The position numbers were made by a program, and so were the translations under genes. Positions 52,401-63,017 of a stretch of DNA of 64,000 nt are shown piece after piece (the stretch's first letter is position 1; each line of letters opens with the position of its first letter). This stretch comes from Malurus cyaneus samueli (taxonomy: Eukaryota; Chordata; Aves; Passeriformes; Maluridae): NCBI GenBank assembly GCA_009741485.1, contig CM019214.1, positions 24,264,329 to 24,328,328 on the forward strand. The letters are read 5' to 3'. The notes beneath the pieces are model-generated. The model was not told the origin of the DNA, searched no databases, and worked only from the letters and a program-made list of their open reading frames with translations.

Positions 52401-55400
52401 CAACTCTCCTCATTGATTTTTTCTTCAGGAGGAAGAAAGGTTCTTAGACAGAGCTGTGGCATCTAGAGACTCCAGGCATCACCAGGATTAAAGGACAGCT
52501 AAGAAAATACCTAATCTCACCACAAAAATAACAATAGTGGTCCTTTTACAGCATTACATTACTCATACTTTGCCCTACCTGAAACTCAAACACAGTCCAT
52601 AAACTCCTCCATAAACCCACACATGCTTTGCTGGAATGGAGATTTACACATTTTTGATCACTCTAAAGAATTTCAAAAAACAAATCTGAGTTTAGTATGG
52701 AACAAAAAGGTTTAGGGTTCTAACAAGTACATAACTATAAATTTGAGCTGTGGCAGTAACGACAGTATTGCACTGCTGCACAAGTCAAGCTTCACAAAAC
52801 GGAAGGATAAAACCTCTTATTGAAACACATTTTCCCTCAAAACTATCTTGTGCAATACAGAATATCTAAATCACAGTGAGTTTCAGCAATAAATTAGTCT
52901 GCCAGAGGTGTATGTATAGCAGCAATAGCTGACACATATAGCTACATGAGTAACACATCATGGATTTAAAGCTGACTACAAACAATGCATCTTATTAAAT
53001 CACTCATCCCCGTAGCAGTCACACCCAGTCCCGTTTAGGGAGACACCTCCAACATCTCATTAGGTGTATGTCACAAGGGAGGGCCTGCAAGAGACTCTTG
53101 TCAGGATAACCCATATAGCTCAAGTTTAATTTGTGAGATGAGACAACCCTTTTACACGTCACCACTACAGGTTTTACAAACAATGACAATTTTAACATAG
53201 GGAATGCATCACCTGTGACACATAAAGGATTTTACAACTCTTTCCCATCTTCAATCTAACAGTTCCATCCCTCAAAGCCATGCCATGTTCTCTACAACGG
53301 CTATAGTGCAGTTTGCTGAACTTCTGACCCACAATTATTTGATCTTTTTCAGAAAGTTTGTTCGCTGGATGTTCCTTTTCTCTCAGTCTGTCTTTTGTCT
53401 CCTCCTAGCCTGACAATAAGAACCAACTGACAACATTGAAAAGTTCTACCACAACTCCCCTATTTGCACTACAGAGCTAGTTCCCACATCTGCCAGCCAA
53501 CACACATCTTGAAAAAGTTACCCATGTATTAGACTGCTCTCAGTATACCAAATTTAAAGCCTTCCCTTTTTGCAGACAGGTCAAGAATGTCTGAAGATGA
53601 CTGCCTGGAGTTGCAGGACTGATTCTCCACAGAACTCAGCAAAGCCCTTAGAACTGAAGTGAATACACACCATTGTCACAGCAGACATCTGCATCTCTAT
53701 GGTTTTCATTATTTGCAAATTAAAGTACAATATATCCCATATTTACCTCCAAATGCAGCACAGGGATTAGTAACTTACATAGGCACAGACACACACATAT
53801 TCTTCATATTAGCACTAGTTCTATACAAATTCTGCTCTATACAAATTTACTCAAAATGAAATCACACCTATTTGACACCTGTGCAAGATTTCTTTGCAAA
53901 TCTGACAGGACTCATATGCTCCACAGAGTTCCTAATCCAGCCCAATTTACTTTAATTGTCCCATCATCTTTCTCCCACTACAGCAAATAAGCAAATTTAA
54001 CACAGGGCTTTGATCTAGAGATGGATGTCTGTAATCCTGAAATGATGCACAAGCACTACAGAAGTAGAAACAAGTGAATGCTAAGCACAAAGCTGCTTTC
54101 TGCTCTTTCTTTTCAAGTGCTCAACATCCACAAAGGAATGTTCTCCATTACAGCAAACTTCACCTTGGCAGCAGACATTTCAATAATTTGGCCAGGCTGT
54201 AACATAAGCCTCACAGAGATTCATCAACTAGCTTTAAAGTAGCTGGGCTCACATGCAAGTAAGCCTGGTGCTGCTACAATAAAATACACCAAAGAAGGTG
54301 GAAAAATACTGGAGGGTTAGGGCGTTAACCCATCACTAGGGGATTAAACAGGATGATTTGATATAGTTTCTGCCCTCAGGTGACAGCCCCACCCCTGTGG
54401 AGGGTACCCTGTCCCTTCCAATAGTGTCAATGAATGGCACAGAAACCCACTTGCAGGCCAACCCAATTTGTGTCCAGCACGTTAAGGTAAACAAGGAGCA
54501 CAGATTCACGTAACATTCAGCCACCAATGGTGGCAGGAAGGATGTGACAAGGGCAAAAGAGACAGCACCTGAGTAACCATCCCATTTAATCCATCATTAA
54601 ATGCACATGACTGTGATGCCATACACTTCACCCCTCCTACCACTAGTTGTGGTGCCCCAACTTCAGTCATCCTGTAGCTTGTATTCTCTTACTCTCCAAC
54701 GTGACTGGAATTGCTTGCTCCAAATATGCCAACAAACCAGTTTACTAGGAAAATATTCACCAACAGGCAGCTTTGAGTGAAAACTGAGTCTGCACACACC
54801 ATCACTGAAAGAAAATGACACACAACCATCACAGAGACATGTGATGTGCATTCTTAAACAAACTTACAAGACATCACCAACTTAGTCCTCTTTTTGCTAA
54901 CGACTTTGTATCCAAGCTAAAATAAAAATTTCAATTCCAAAAGGCTAATGAGCTTACCAACATGATGTCTCAGGCAAACCGAATTGAATTATGTCATAAA
55001 CTGCAGGAATTATATATTTTCACACATGCAAGAGAGAGCAGGAAGACACTGTAACCAAAGCTGGGCTGCTGTTTCTGTACTGAAAGTCAGCTTGCATAGA
55101 TTTTAAAGCTTCAAGCGCTACTCTTTAGCATAGATAAATGCTGCTGTCTGCTAGGCACACATCATCTAACAGTATGCAACAGCAACAGTAACAAATTACC
55201 TTCCCCTACTTCTGTTCAAATTCTTAGCAAGCAACAAGAATTCCTTACACCTGGATATCATTCTGCCATTGCTGGGCTGTGCTGGATTAGCTGGATGTAT
55301 TTCAGAATAGCATTTACATCCTACAAAGAAGTCTGGAAAAGACAAAATACTGGGCCTTGTCAAACTGAGTTCTGTGGCAGATTCCAATACCAAGTTCAGA

Positions 55401-57769
55401 GATGCCACACAAACTATTAGAGAAGGGTACTGCAGGCTAAATGAGAGTGGACAGAGTCAGGAAATCGAACTCCAAATCCCAATTCCACCAGTCTCTCATT
55501 CAGAGAGCCTTGAAGACGGCAGTGCCTTGTGAATAAGGCTGATCTGAGGGCAATGGATTCATCCCCAGATTTGGCACACAACTCTTGAGCAAATCACCCA
55601 AATTTCCAGACACTGATCTCCCACTTTCACGGAAGATGTTTCAGTAAAACTGGTAATGCTATTTTGCAATTAGGCGGTGTTCTTTAATGAACCCTTAGCA
55701 AATTAACATAGCTAATGTGCTGAATTCCCTGAGTTGTGATCCCTCAAACATAGTTTTTTCATACTACTAAGCACCTTACTATTACATTTTACACTTAGGG
55801 AGGTGCCTTAGGTACAAAGAGAAGTCATTTGAATACTTAAAACAGATTTGCAAATACTGCAATGTCAACAGTACAGATCAGGCACATCAACTTCCCGGAA
55901 CTGCCTCCAAAAGGGATAAAGCAGTAAGGATAGTGAGGCTGCCAGACAGGAGCTGCCGGGAGGAATTAGCAGGTGGGGAGCAGAAATCTCAGCATAACCT
56001 GATCGTGCACTGCTACTAGAATTTCACCACCTACCAGAGGCTGCAAAAAGGATGAAAGGAGAAGGAGAGAGATATTTATTTTTCATTTTGTTGGAAGAAG
56101 AAGAAAAGAACTTATGACTATCTTATTGTCAAGAATGACCACAAAGTTCATGCCCCAATCTGTTGTATGGGACTCACCCTAACCTATACAAAGCATTCCA
56201 GGCCACGAGTCCCACACTTGCTTGCACTGCTACCCCCATATCCCATAGCAGCAGTAGGGGTTCTGTTAATATTGACAGCAGCAGCTCCCAAATTTCTGTA
56301 GAGCTAAAAGGCAAACACAGGAGAAAGTGCATTTCCAGCTTTGTGCCTCAGTTGGGCTGGACAGACACCAGGGATGCCTTGCCCCAGTTCTGTGGACTTC
56401 AAGCTAATGCCAAGCTTTTGCACTGAATTCGAAATTAGGTGTCAAGAAATTTTACACAAGTCTTCCACAGTTAAAAACCTGTAGCTGGACACCTTCCTGT
56501 AAAATAACATAGAGATTGTCCTCATCAACCAAATGCCTCAGGAACTATTTAAATCCTCAACACCATGAGCAATCAGAATGGTGAACAAGTGGTACAACCT
56601 GGGACATGGTATGACAAGCAGAATGGGAAACAACTGAAGAAAGTCAAGAAGAAATTACTAGATCATAGAAGCAGCACTCACAAAGGAAGACTAAACTAGC
56701 AAGGATTTCTGAATCAAAAAAAAAAGGAGTACAGGGAATTTTGCTAATGTCAAAGGCCATTTTAAGAAGGAAGAGGACAGGTCTGTTCTGCCTATCTGTG
56801 GAGACAGGAGAATCAAAGGGCTTAAGTGAAACAAGGCTTGTGGGCATACAGTAATACAGTCTAACATAACCCACAAGGAATACATGAGATAAGGAGATTG
56901 AGGATTTCCCATTATTTAAGGCACTTAAGTTCAGCAGACATCCAGCACCAATACTGGTGACCTCCCTACAGGGAAAAGGAAATTATATGATCTCTAGGGG
57001 GCTCTTGTAATACTTAACACTCGGATGTGAGCACAAGCACACTCAAACAGGCTGCTAATGCAAGGTGTGTATTTACATGATTCATCTACCAAAGTTTGCC
57101 TGGTTTTCTCAGGAAACCTCCTAGTTACCTGTTATGGAATCCTACACCCATATACGTGCAGTTCCAAAAACTTCCCTTCTGCCCCATCCATCTCCTACAG
57201 ATCCACAAAGCTCTTGGTTCAGAGTTATAAGTGATGCAATGACAATTGATTCTTAAGAATTGATGGACAAAGTGAAAAATCTAATCAGTGGGTCTGGAGC
57301 TAAGCAAAAGAAAGACAACAACAGACAGCAGGTAGATAAGAAACCACAAGCAGAAACCACAGCCAGAGCCAGCAACTCAGCAGCTGCAAAATTAACAGTG
57401 TTGGGTCATGAAGCATCAACCACAGGCTGATTATCAGCTCCAGAATGTCCCACAGAATACCAATGGAACATGATCAAACCATTGGAACATTCAGAATGAA
57501 ACATTCATAACACAATATTCAGTTACAAAAACCTGCTCGAGAAGGGACTGTTTTTCAGAACCTTACATTCAACTTAGTCATTTAGAACGCTTCTGTTTCT
57601 TTCCATTTACATCATGGAATGTTTCGATTCTTAACACTAGCAACCAAAACTATTCCTGAGGAAATTCATCTCTTTCTGGTGCTAAGAAATAGCACAAAAT
57701 TTGAAGAAGTGTGATTATCTACTCACACAAAGAGTGAATAGCTTCTTAGTATTTTATGTATCTGGAATT

Positions 57770-57800
57770 AAAAAAAAAAAAACCAAACAAAAACCAAACC
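57770..57800. repeat. A-rich tract with ccaaac units
   Basis: About twelve A followed by ccaaacaaaaaccaaacc; low-complexity sequence. Confidence 0.85.
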
Positions 57801-58082
57801 CTTATATTTGCCATTTTCCAAAAAGCCACTACAATAGCAAATGCTTTAGATATTCCCATTGGAGTCCTTTTCACACTTCTTTGAGTGTAGTTCATCTTGA
57901 TGTGTAGAATACACACATTCAAGCAAAAAAAAACCTCTCCAGGATCACCCACAAAGGCCAAGTAAATATACACCAAGTGCAGCGGAGTATGATGATGCTT
58001 TTCAGAGATAAAATAATATTACTCATTTCTGCTGCTAAAGTATCCTTTCCTTTGACTACTGAAAGCACAATAACTAGTGCAC

Positions 58083-58141
58083 TGACTCAATGACACATGC
58101 TAGTTTCATAATTAGGGTGGAGCATGCAAGCAACTATAAAG
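58083..58141 (+). promoter_or_regulatory. S100G: Core promoter of the S100G-like gene (AP-1 site and TATA box)
   Basis: The heptamer TGACTCA, the AP-1 consensus, lies at 58,083-58,089. The TATA box ctataaag is at 58,134-58,141. A start of transcription about 25-30 bp after the TATA box would fall near 58,163-58,170, just before a donor-bearing short leader exon. Mammalian S100G also has a TATA promoter. I saw no clear vitamin D response element (direct repeat with 3-bp spacer) in the immediate upstream sequence. Confidence 0.65.
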
Positions 58142-58162
58142 GTTGCCCCAATCTGAGACTGT

Positions 58163-58202
58163 CACTGCTGGATACATTTGAGAGCTCAGGACACTGAGTG
58201 AG
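58163..58202 (+). other. S100G: S100G-like exon 1 (5' UTR)
   Basis: A short leader exon inferred between the TATA box and a consensus donor GAG|gtaagc at 58,203. It has no ATG. Spliced to exon 2, it contributes an in-frame TGA (in cactgagtgag) ahead of the initiator ATG, which supports the chosen start. A non-coding first exon is the usual layout of mammalian S100G. The 5' end is approximate. Confidence 0.7.
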
Positions 58203-58409
58203 GTAAGCATAACCAAAATATATTGGGCCTTTCAAATCCTTTAAGGTAACTTAGATAATTTCCTTTCTTGGGAAAGTTGATCAATTTTGCAGGAAAAAAC
58301 ACAACTCTTTTCATCTAGGTTAAGTATTACTCATTAAATGGTTAATTAATGAAAGAAGAGTGTCAGATACATTTCAAATTCTTATTGTTACTATCTTTTT
58401 TGTTTGCAG

Positions 58410-58569
58410 TTATTTGTCAAGACAACACCTGAGAAACATGGAACATCTACTCAACGAAAACCTTCTGAAGTATTTCACCGAGTATGCTTTAAAGGAGGGC
58501 AGCACCAGTGCACTGTCCATTGGTGGGCTGAAGACTCTACTTCAGAATCAATTTGCACAGTACCTGAAG
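58410..58569 (+). other. S100G: S100G-like exon 2 (start codon and EF-hand I)
   Basis: Acceptor ttttttgtttgcag before 58,410 and donor AAG|gtaaat after 58,569. It contains 28 nt of 5' UTR, then 132 coding nt (44 codons) from MEHLLNENLL to QYLK, covering helix I, the pseudo-EF loop and helix II. Confidence 0.88.
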
Positions 58570-60477
58570 GTAAATTTCACTCTCATTGTATTCACTGTGT
58601 ATCTATGAAATGCACAGGATAAAGGAAACACAGGCAGTGATGTTCAGGGCATATTATTGTGACCAAATGGTTTCAATAAATTTATAAATAGTTCTTAAAT
58701 AAGGTTTGGCTTATAAAACTTCATTTATATTAATGAACAGTAGCTCCAAACAGATATTTGAGCACAGTTTATAACAAAGTCCTTTGAAACAAAATGCAAA
58801 AAACTCTAAGAAGCTGTTCTGTCTGGGTTTGGTTTTTAGGGTTTTTTTAATGCAAGTTGAATTTCACCTAAAATATCATATCCAAATCTTACAAAATGTT
58901 TTTCTTTTCAGTCTAACCAATTAATCTTAAATCTAGAAAATATATAGAAAAATATCTATAAACCAAGTAAAACAGTAGAATACATTAAAAGCAAGACCTC
59001 AGCCAATTTCCATCTAGATTAGATAACCACTATCACAAAATAAGTCTTGCCATTCCAGAACAATGCCAAGTAAAGAAAAGAGATGCCACCAAGCTAGAGA
59101 GAGAAATACCCATTTCCAGCAGCTAGAAAAAAGTCTAGGTTCTGACTTCATATATATTCTCTGCCAAATCTTTCCTGAACTGCATTAGGACTCAATTTAG
59201 GTTCTTCTGCTAAACATATCTTTAAATACTGTGTTTTGGATATCTGACAAAAGCAATTTCTACTAATGGTTGGAAATAAGTGGCACTCCAATAGAAAAAT
59301 ACAATATTTGGAGAACTACAGTAATTCAATTTAGTCATTTCAATTAACATGAAATGGCTTATTAGCAGCAACCCCCTCCCCCCAAAAAAAAAACCCTAAT
59401 AAAACACAAAGGGTTTTTTTCTTTCACTTAAAAGCTTAGAAATTAATTGCCAAAAAATTAATACAACTGTGATGGCAAAGTCAGAAGTATAATGCTTTTT
59501 ATATTAACTGAAGACAATTCAGCGTCATACCCATTTTCACAGACATGTGAAAATGGAACTGCTCAGAAAAAGCAATCCTGATGTTTTTCTGTCTGGACGT
59601 CAGACATTTTCAAGCAACAAGTCTGTTTGCAGACATTTATGGCACGATAATAAATCAGCATCAAAACATAAGAGGACATTACAAAACATGAATAGGTATA
59701 AGCTATGAAAAAAAGAAAACATTTTAAGAATTTAAATTATAAGTCCACATTTGGTCTATATTATTTAATTAGTCTGACCAGGGTTGTTACCAGAATACTC
59801 ACTGCATCAGGATGGTACATGCAGTCTGAAAAGACAACAAATAAGCTAATAATCTAAATTAGATTTAATACATTAGCAAGATACTTTTTCAACAGTGAAC
59901 ACAGTATTCCTAGTCAAGAGGGGAGAAAGTGAGGGAAAGAAACCCTGGCCCAAAGGATGAAGAAAGTAGCAACATGTTTTCAAATAGTGCATGCTACTTA
60001 GTGTCTACCAAAGGAGTAGGTGGTATGCATATTCATTTTTACTGGTGATTATGTACTTGCTCCAGCTATTTCACCTGCTCCATTGCCCATATTCCAATTT
60101 ACCCACAAGACTGAAGTAATAGTTTGTATTTCTCAAATGGTTATATATCTTTGTTAACATTTCTGGCAGGCAATGGCAGGCACTGTCCTACTAGTTTAAC
60201 CAGTCAAATGAGTAAATACAACACCACCAGTAACACCTTCAAGTAACACTGACTGTTATTGACTGTGTCACTTCTCAGCAACACTCTTCATAGAAAAATG
60301 CTCAGGGCGATCTGATAATTTCTTTTTTTTTTTTTTTCCTTAATTCTTCTCCTATAAAAACAGGATCAATTCTCACTTGATAACATAATTAAATCGTTGG
60401 ACAAAAATAAGGATGGCTCTGTCAGCTTTGATGAGTTTATCATGGTTGTAAAAAAGATAACTGGTACAGGACAGTGA
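58438..60477 (+). CDS. S100G: S100G-like (calbindin-D9k-like) EF-hand protein, 81 aa, two coding exons
   Basis: Spliced CDS 58,438-58,569 plus 60,364-60,477. Calbindin-D9k is a monomeric cytosolic Ca2+ buffer of epithelia in mammals. The product has 81 residues, close to 79 in human and shorter than most S100 proteins. Residues 17-30 form the S100 pseudo-EF loop (ALKEGSTSALSIGG) and 57-68 a canonical EF loop (DKNKDGSVSFDE); it ends VVKKITGTGQ, like the VKKISQ end of mammals. The exon break after Lys44, between the two EF-hands, is the family's. The start ATG has A at -3 and G at +4, with an in-frame stop upstream. Position 30, the bidentate Glu of loop I in other members, is Gly, so site I is probably weak or dead. 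Lying opposite to CTPS2, as in mammals, supports orthology. A lineage-specific S100 paralogue is possible but less likely. Confidence 0.85.
58570..60363 (+). other. S100G: S100G-like intron 2 (1,794 bp)
   Basis: GT-AG intron separating the two EF-hands. The polypyrimidine region before the acceptor includes T15 at 60,323-60,337, but the final bases before the AG are cctataaaaacag, a purine-rich approach. A C-rich/A-rich tract (cccctccccccaaaaaaaaaa) lies at about 59,373-59,393. No transposon was recognised. Confidence 0.85.
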
Positions 60478-60605
60478 GGAATCTGCAAGAAGGAGTATCA
60501 CTGCTTTGAAGAAGAGCCTGGCATTTGTTTACATTATGCATACACCTAAACCCACAGATTTGTTATTATCTTAAAGCATATGGAATAAAGATTTAACAGA
60601 TAAAG
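60364..60605 (+). other. S100G: S100G-like exon 3 (EF-hand II, stop, 3' UTR)
   Basis: It begins DQFSLDNIIKSL directly after the acceptor, runs through the canonical loop and FDEFIMVVKK to TGA at 60,475-60,477. A short 3' UTR of about 130 nt follows. The 3' boundary is set from the AATAAA and is approximate. Confidence 0.87.
60584..60589 (+). terminator. S100G: Poly-A signal AATAAA of the S100G-like gene
   Basis: Canonical AATAAA 107 nt after the stop codon. A T/G-rich stretch (tatgtctgtattgtgtttcc) about 20 nt beyond fits a cleavage downstream element. Confidence 0.85.
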
Positions 60606-60615
60606 TATGTCTGTA

Positions 60616-62559
60616 TTGTGTTTCCTCCACACTCATAGCCACACATTCCAGACAAAATGCCTTACAACTAGTTCAGAACTGCTGCTTCTATTTCATGCTA
60701 CATTTGAAGTGTTATTTAACAAATCCTGCTTTACCTGGGCTATTATTTGTACCTCCAGAGAAACTCAAATCTCACCATTTCTAAAACACACAAAAGAAAG
60801 GTGCAGCATTCCATCTGAGGAGTGTTTCCTAGTGTACACTATCCAACACTGCTCCCAGCCCAGTTTCATCATTCCCAGAGATGACACTTCATTCTGCAAG
60901 CAGTTCAAAATTTTAGAAAATGAAGTACCTATTTTCAATAGTAATGGAAAAATGCCAAGTATGATAACTGCAACGTTAGATGCTCCTTTTAAACTATATT
61001 TACCTAAGTATGTACTTCTTTTGTCGTGACTCTGTAAACGGGAACACATACGTATATGTATAAACTGAGTGACTATTGTTGCAGTTAAAATCCATTAGTT
61101 TTATTTGGTGCAGTTTTAACATTTTCATTGCATGATACCTATGATAGATGTATTTTCACAAATGTGATTAATGGGCATTATTATTTACTTTAAAAATAAA
61201 TTAGTGAAAGAAAAATACAAAGAACAGACATTTTGAAGACAAGCAAGCAGTGGATTAGGCACTAATCCTACTAGAGAACTTGAAATTTCAGACTGAATTT
61301 TAAGACCAACATCACCCATTACCTTGACAAATCATTTAGATCTCAGACTTAATGACTTAAAGACTCAGCTTAATTGCAAAGCCTGTTGAGTGCATTCAAG
61401 ACCCCATACTACTGTGGTTCCTATCCCTAAATTTCCCCTCCATGAAATGAGGAATAAAGTATTCCACACCAGTGATGCATGAATAGAAGTCTTAAAAGTA
61501 CCACATTTAAATATGATATGAATGTCCTAACAGGCTCCCAGGCCATTCTTTTACAAAACTCCTTTAGCTGTTGAAATGTGTTGTTTCTTGGCAGAAAGGA
61601 AAACATAGTAATTTTTTTTCTGGTTTATGAAAGTATTCTAAATTAATACGCTTTGACTTCGAACTAAATACACTACCTGCACATTATGCTAACTAAGCTC
61701 CACTTTACACACCTAAGTACAATCACAGAATTTTAAGAGATGCTTTTGCATGTGTGACACATAAGTTCCTTTTCATCTCTTAGACATCGTTAGAAATTTT
61801 GGAATTCAATCAGGTAACTCACATCCCGAATAGGAAACGCAAGTAACAGGAAACAAACATGTTTTAAGAGTGCCACCTACTGGCAAACTATACTTCTGCA
61901 CAATTTCTTGAGTATATAGAAAATGCAGTCATTTTACCCAGCGCACTAAGTCTAGGTTCATGATGCTATACAAAGTATAATCGGTCAGGAAGAAAAATGG
62001 TCACAATTAAAATCAGCTTTTTTAAATCAAAGAGAAAAAAACATCAAAATTATTTCCAGAAAGAGTAATTTTTTTCTAGAACAATATTAGATGCAGTTGC
62101 AATAAAATTGACAAAGAACATAACTAAAAGGATCATTAAAAAATAATTAATTTCAATAGTAGAGGAAGATGAGACAAATGGAACAAAACAAATAATTCTT
62201 CATCCATGCAGTGAATCCAGTTCACTAGCAGTTCAGACTATACAGTTTTCCTTTAAAGGAGTTATTTTTGAAATTACCATTTGCATGAGAAAATTCATCC
62301 CAAGCTCTATGCCCAAGCAAATGCATTACTTTTCTGAATAGCCATCTTCTTGCAAAGAACACTAAAAATTTACCTATCATTATTTTTCAAAAAGGCTAGA
62401 AAGTAAAGCAGAAAGCTTAAGAACATTTAATGGGAACATAACCTGCAAATAATCAACCAAGATGAGAACAAGAACTTGGGCTGTGCTCAGAGCTCACACA
62501 CCTCCCTCATCTCCCCCACTAACCCAGCCCAGGCAATGCTCCAGCTTGGGGAAGGGTGC
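60616..62559. other. Probable CTPS2 intron, no gene recognised
   Basis: AT-rich sequence between the S100G 3' end and a CR1 fragment. It carries a 140-codon plus-strand frame (60,607-61,029) overlapping a 94-codon minus-strand frame; neither has a domain, signal or splice support, and the plus frame begins at the S100G cleavage region. I regard both as chance. Confidence 0.6.
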
Positions 62560-63017
62560 TGGAAAGCTGCCCTGGGGAAAAGGAGGTGCTGGAGTGTGTC
62601 CAGAAAAGGGCAGTAGAGCTGGTGAAGGGTCTGGAGCACGAGTTTGATGTGGAACTGATGAGGGAGCTGGGGTTTAGCCTGAAAAAGGAGGCTCTGGGGT
62701 GACTTTATCAATCTCTACAACTGCCTGACAGGAGGCTGTAGCCAGGTGGGGATTGGCCTCTTCTCCCAGTGACAGGATGAGAGGAAATGGCCTCAAGCTG
62801 TGCCATGGGAGGCTCAGGTTGGAAATCAGGAATAATTTCTTCACTGAAAGGGTTGTTAAGCATAGGAATGGGCTGCCCAGGGATGTTGGGGGTCACCATC
62901 TCTGGAGAGGTTCAAGACACAACTGCACCTGGCACCTGGTGCCCTGGTCTAGTTGACAAGGTGGTACTTGGTTTAAAGTTGGACTTTTAAAACCTAAATG
63001 ATTCTGGGATTTTGTGT
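62560..63017 (+). repeat. CR1 LINE 3' fragment
   Basis: Matches the avian CR1 3' region in order: 'ctggagcacgagtttgatgtg', 'ggctctggggtgactttatc', 'gaggaaatggcctcaagctg', 'aatttcttcactgaaaggg', 'gggctgcccagggatgttg' and the end 'aacctaaatgattctgggatttt'. ORF2 remnants are broken by stops, so it is dead. The left edge is approximate; about 62,480-62,560 may belong to it in a more diverged state. Confidence 0.88.

Larger units (their letters stand above)
37670..58080. other. Probable CTPS2 intron, no exon recognised
   Basis: AT-rich sequence. I looked on the minus strand for the remaining CTPS2 motifs (GVCLGMQ, HEAWQ, ALEHSALA, VGKYT, NIHVSLVP) and found none. Simple tracts are T16 at 40,484-40,499, A14 at 43,945-43,958 and an A-rich tract at 57,770-57,800. 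A 118-codon minus-strand frame at 48,815-49,171 and the other open frames lack domains. A small inverted repeat (ctaactaac / gttagttag) lies at about 50,894-50,912. No RNA gene was seen. Diverged transposon pieces may be present but were not identifiable. Confidence 0.6.

Noticed and set aside
58360..58608. An 82-codon frame starting upstream of the S100G ATG, with a hydrophobic stretch before it
   Set aside because: Its start lies in intron 1 and it reads through the acceptor and through the exon 2 donor. The spliced leader has an in-frame TGA before the ATG at 58,438, so this is not the real protein.
60607..61029. 140-codon plus-strand frame just after S100G
   Set aside because: It starts at the S100G cleavage region, has no domain, and overlaps an equally open antisense frame; it looks like chance.
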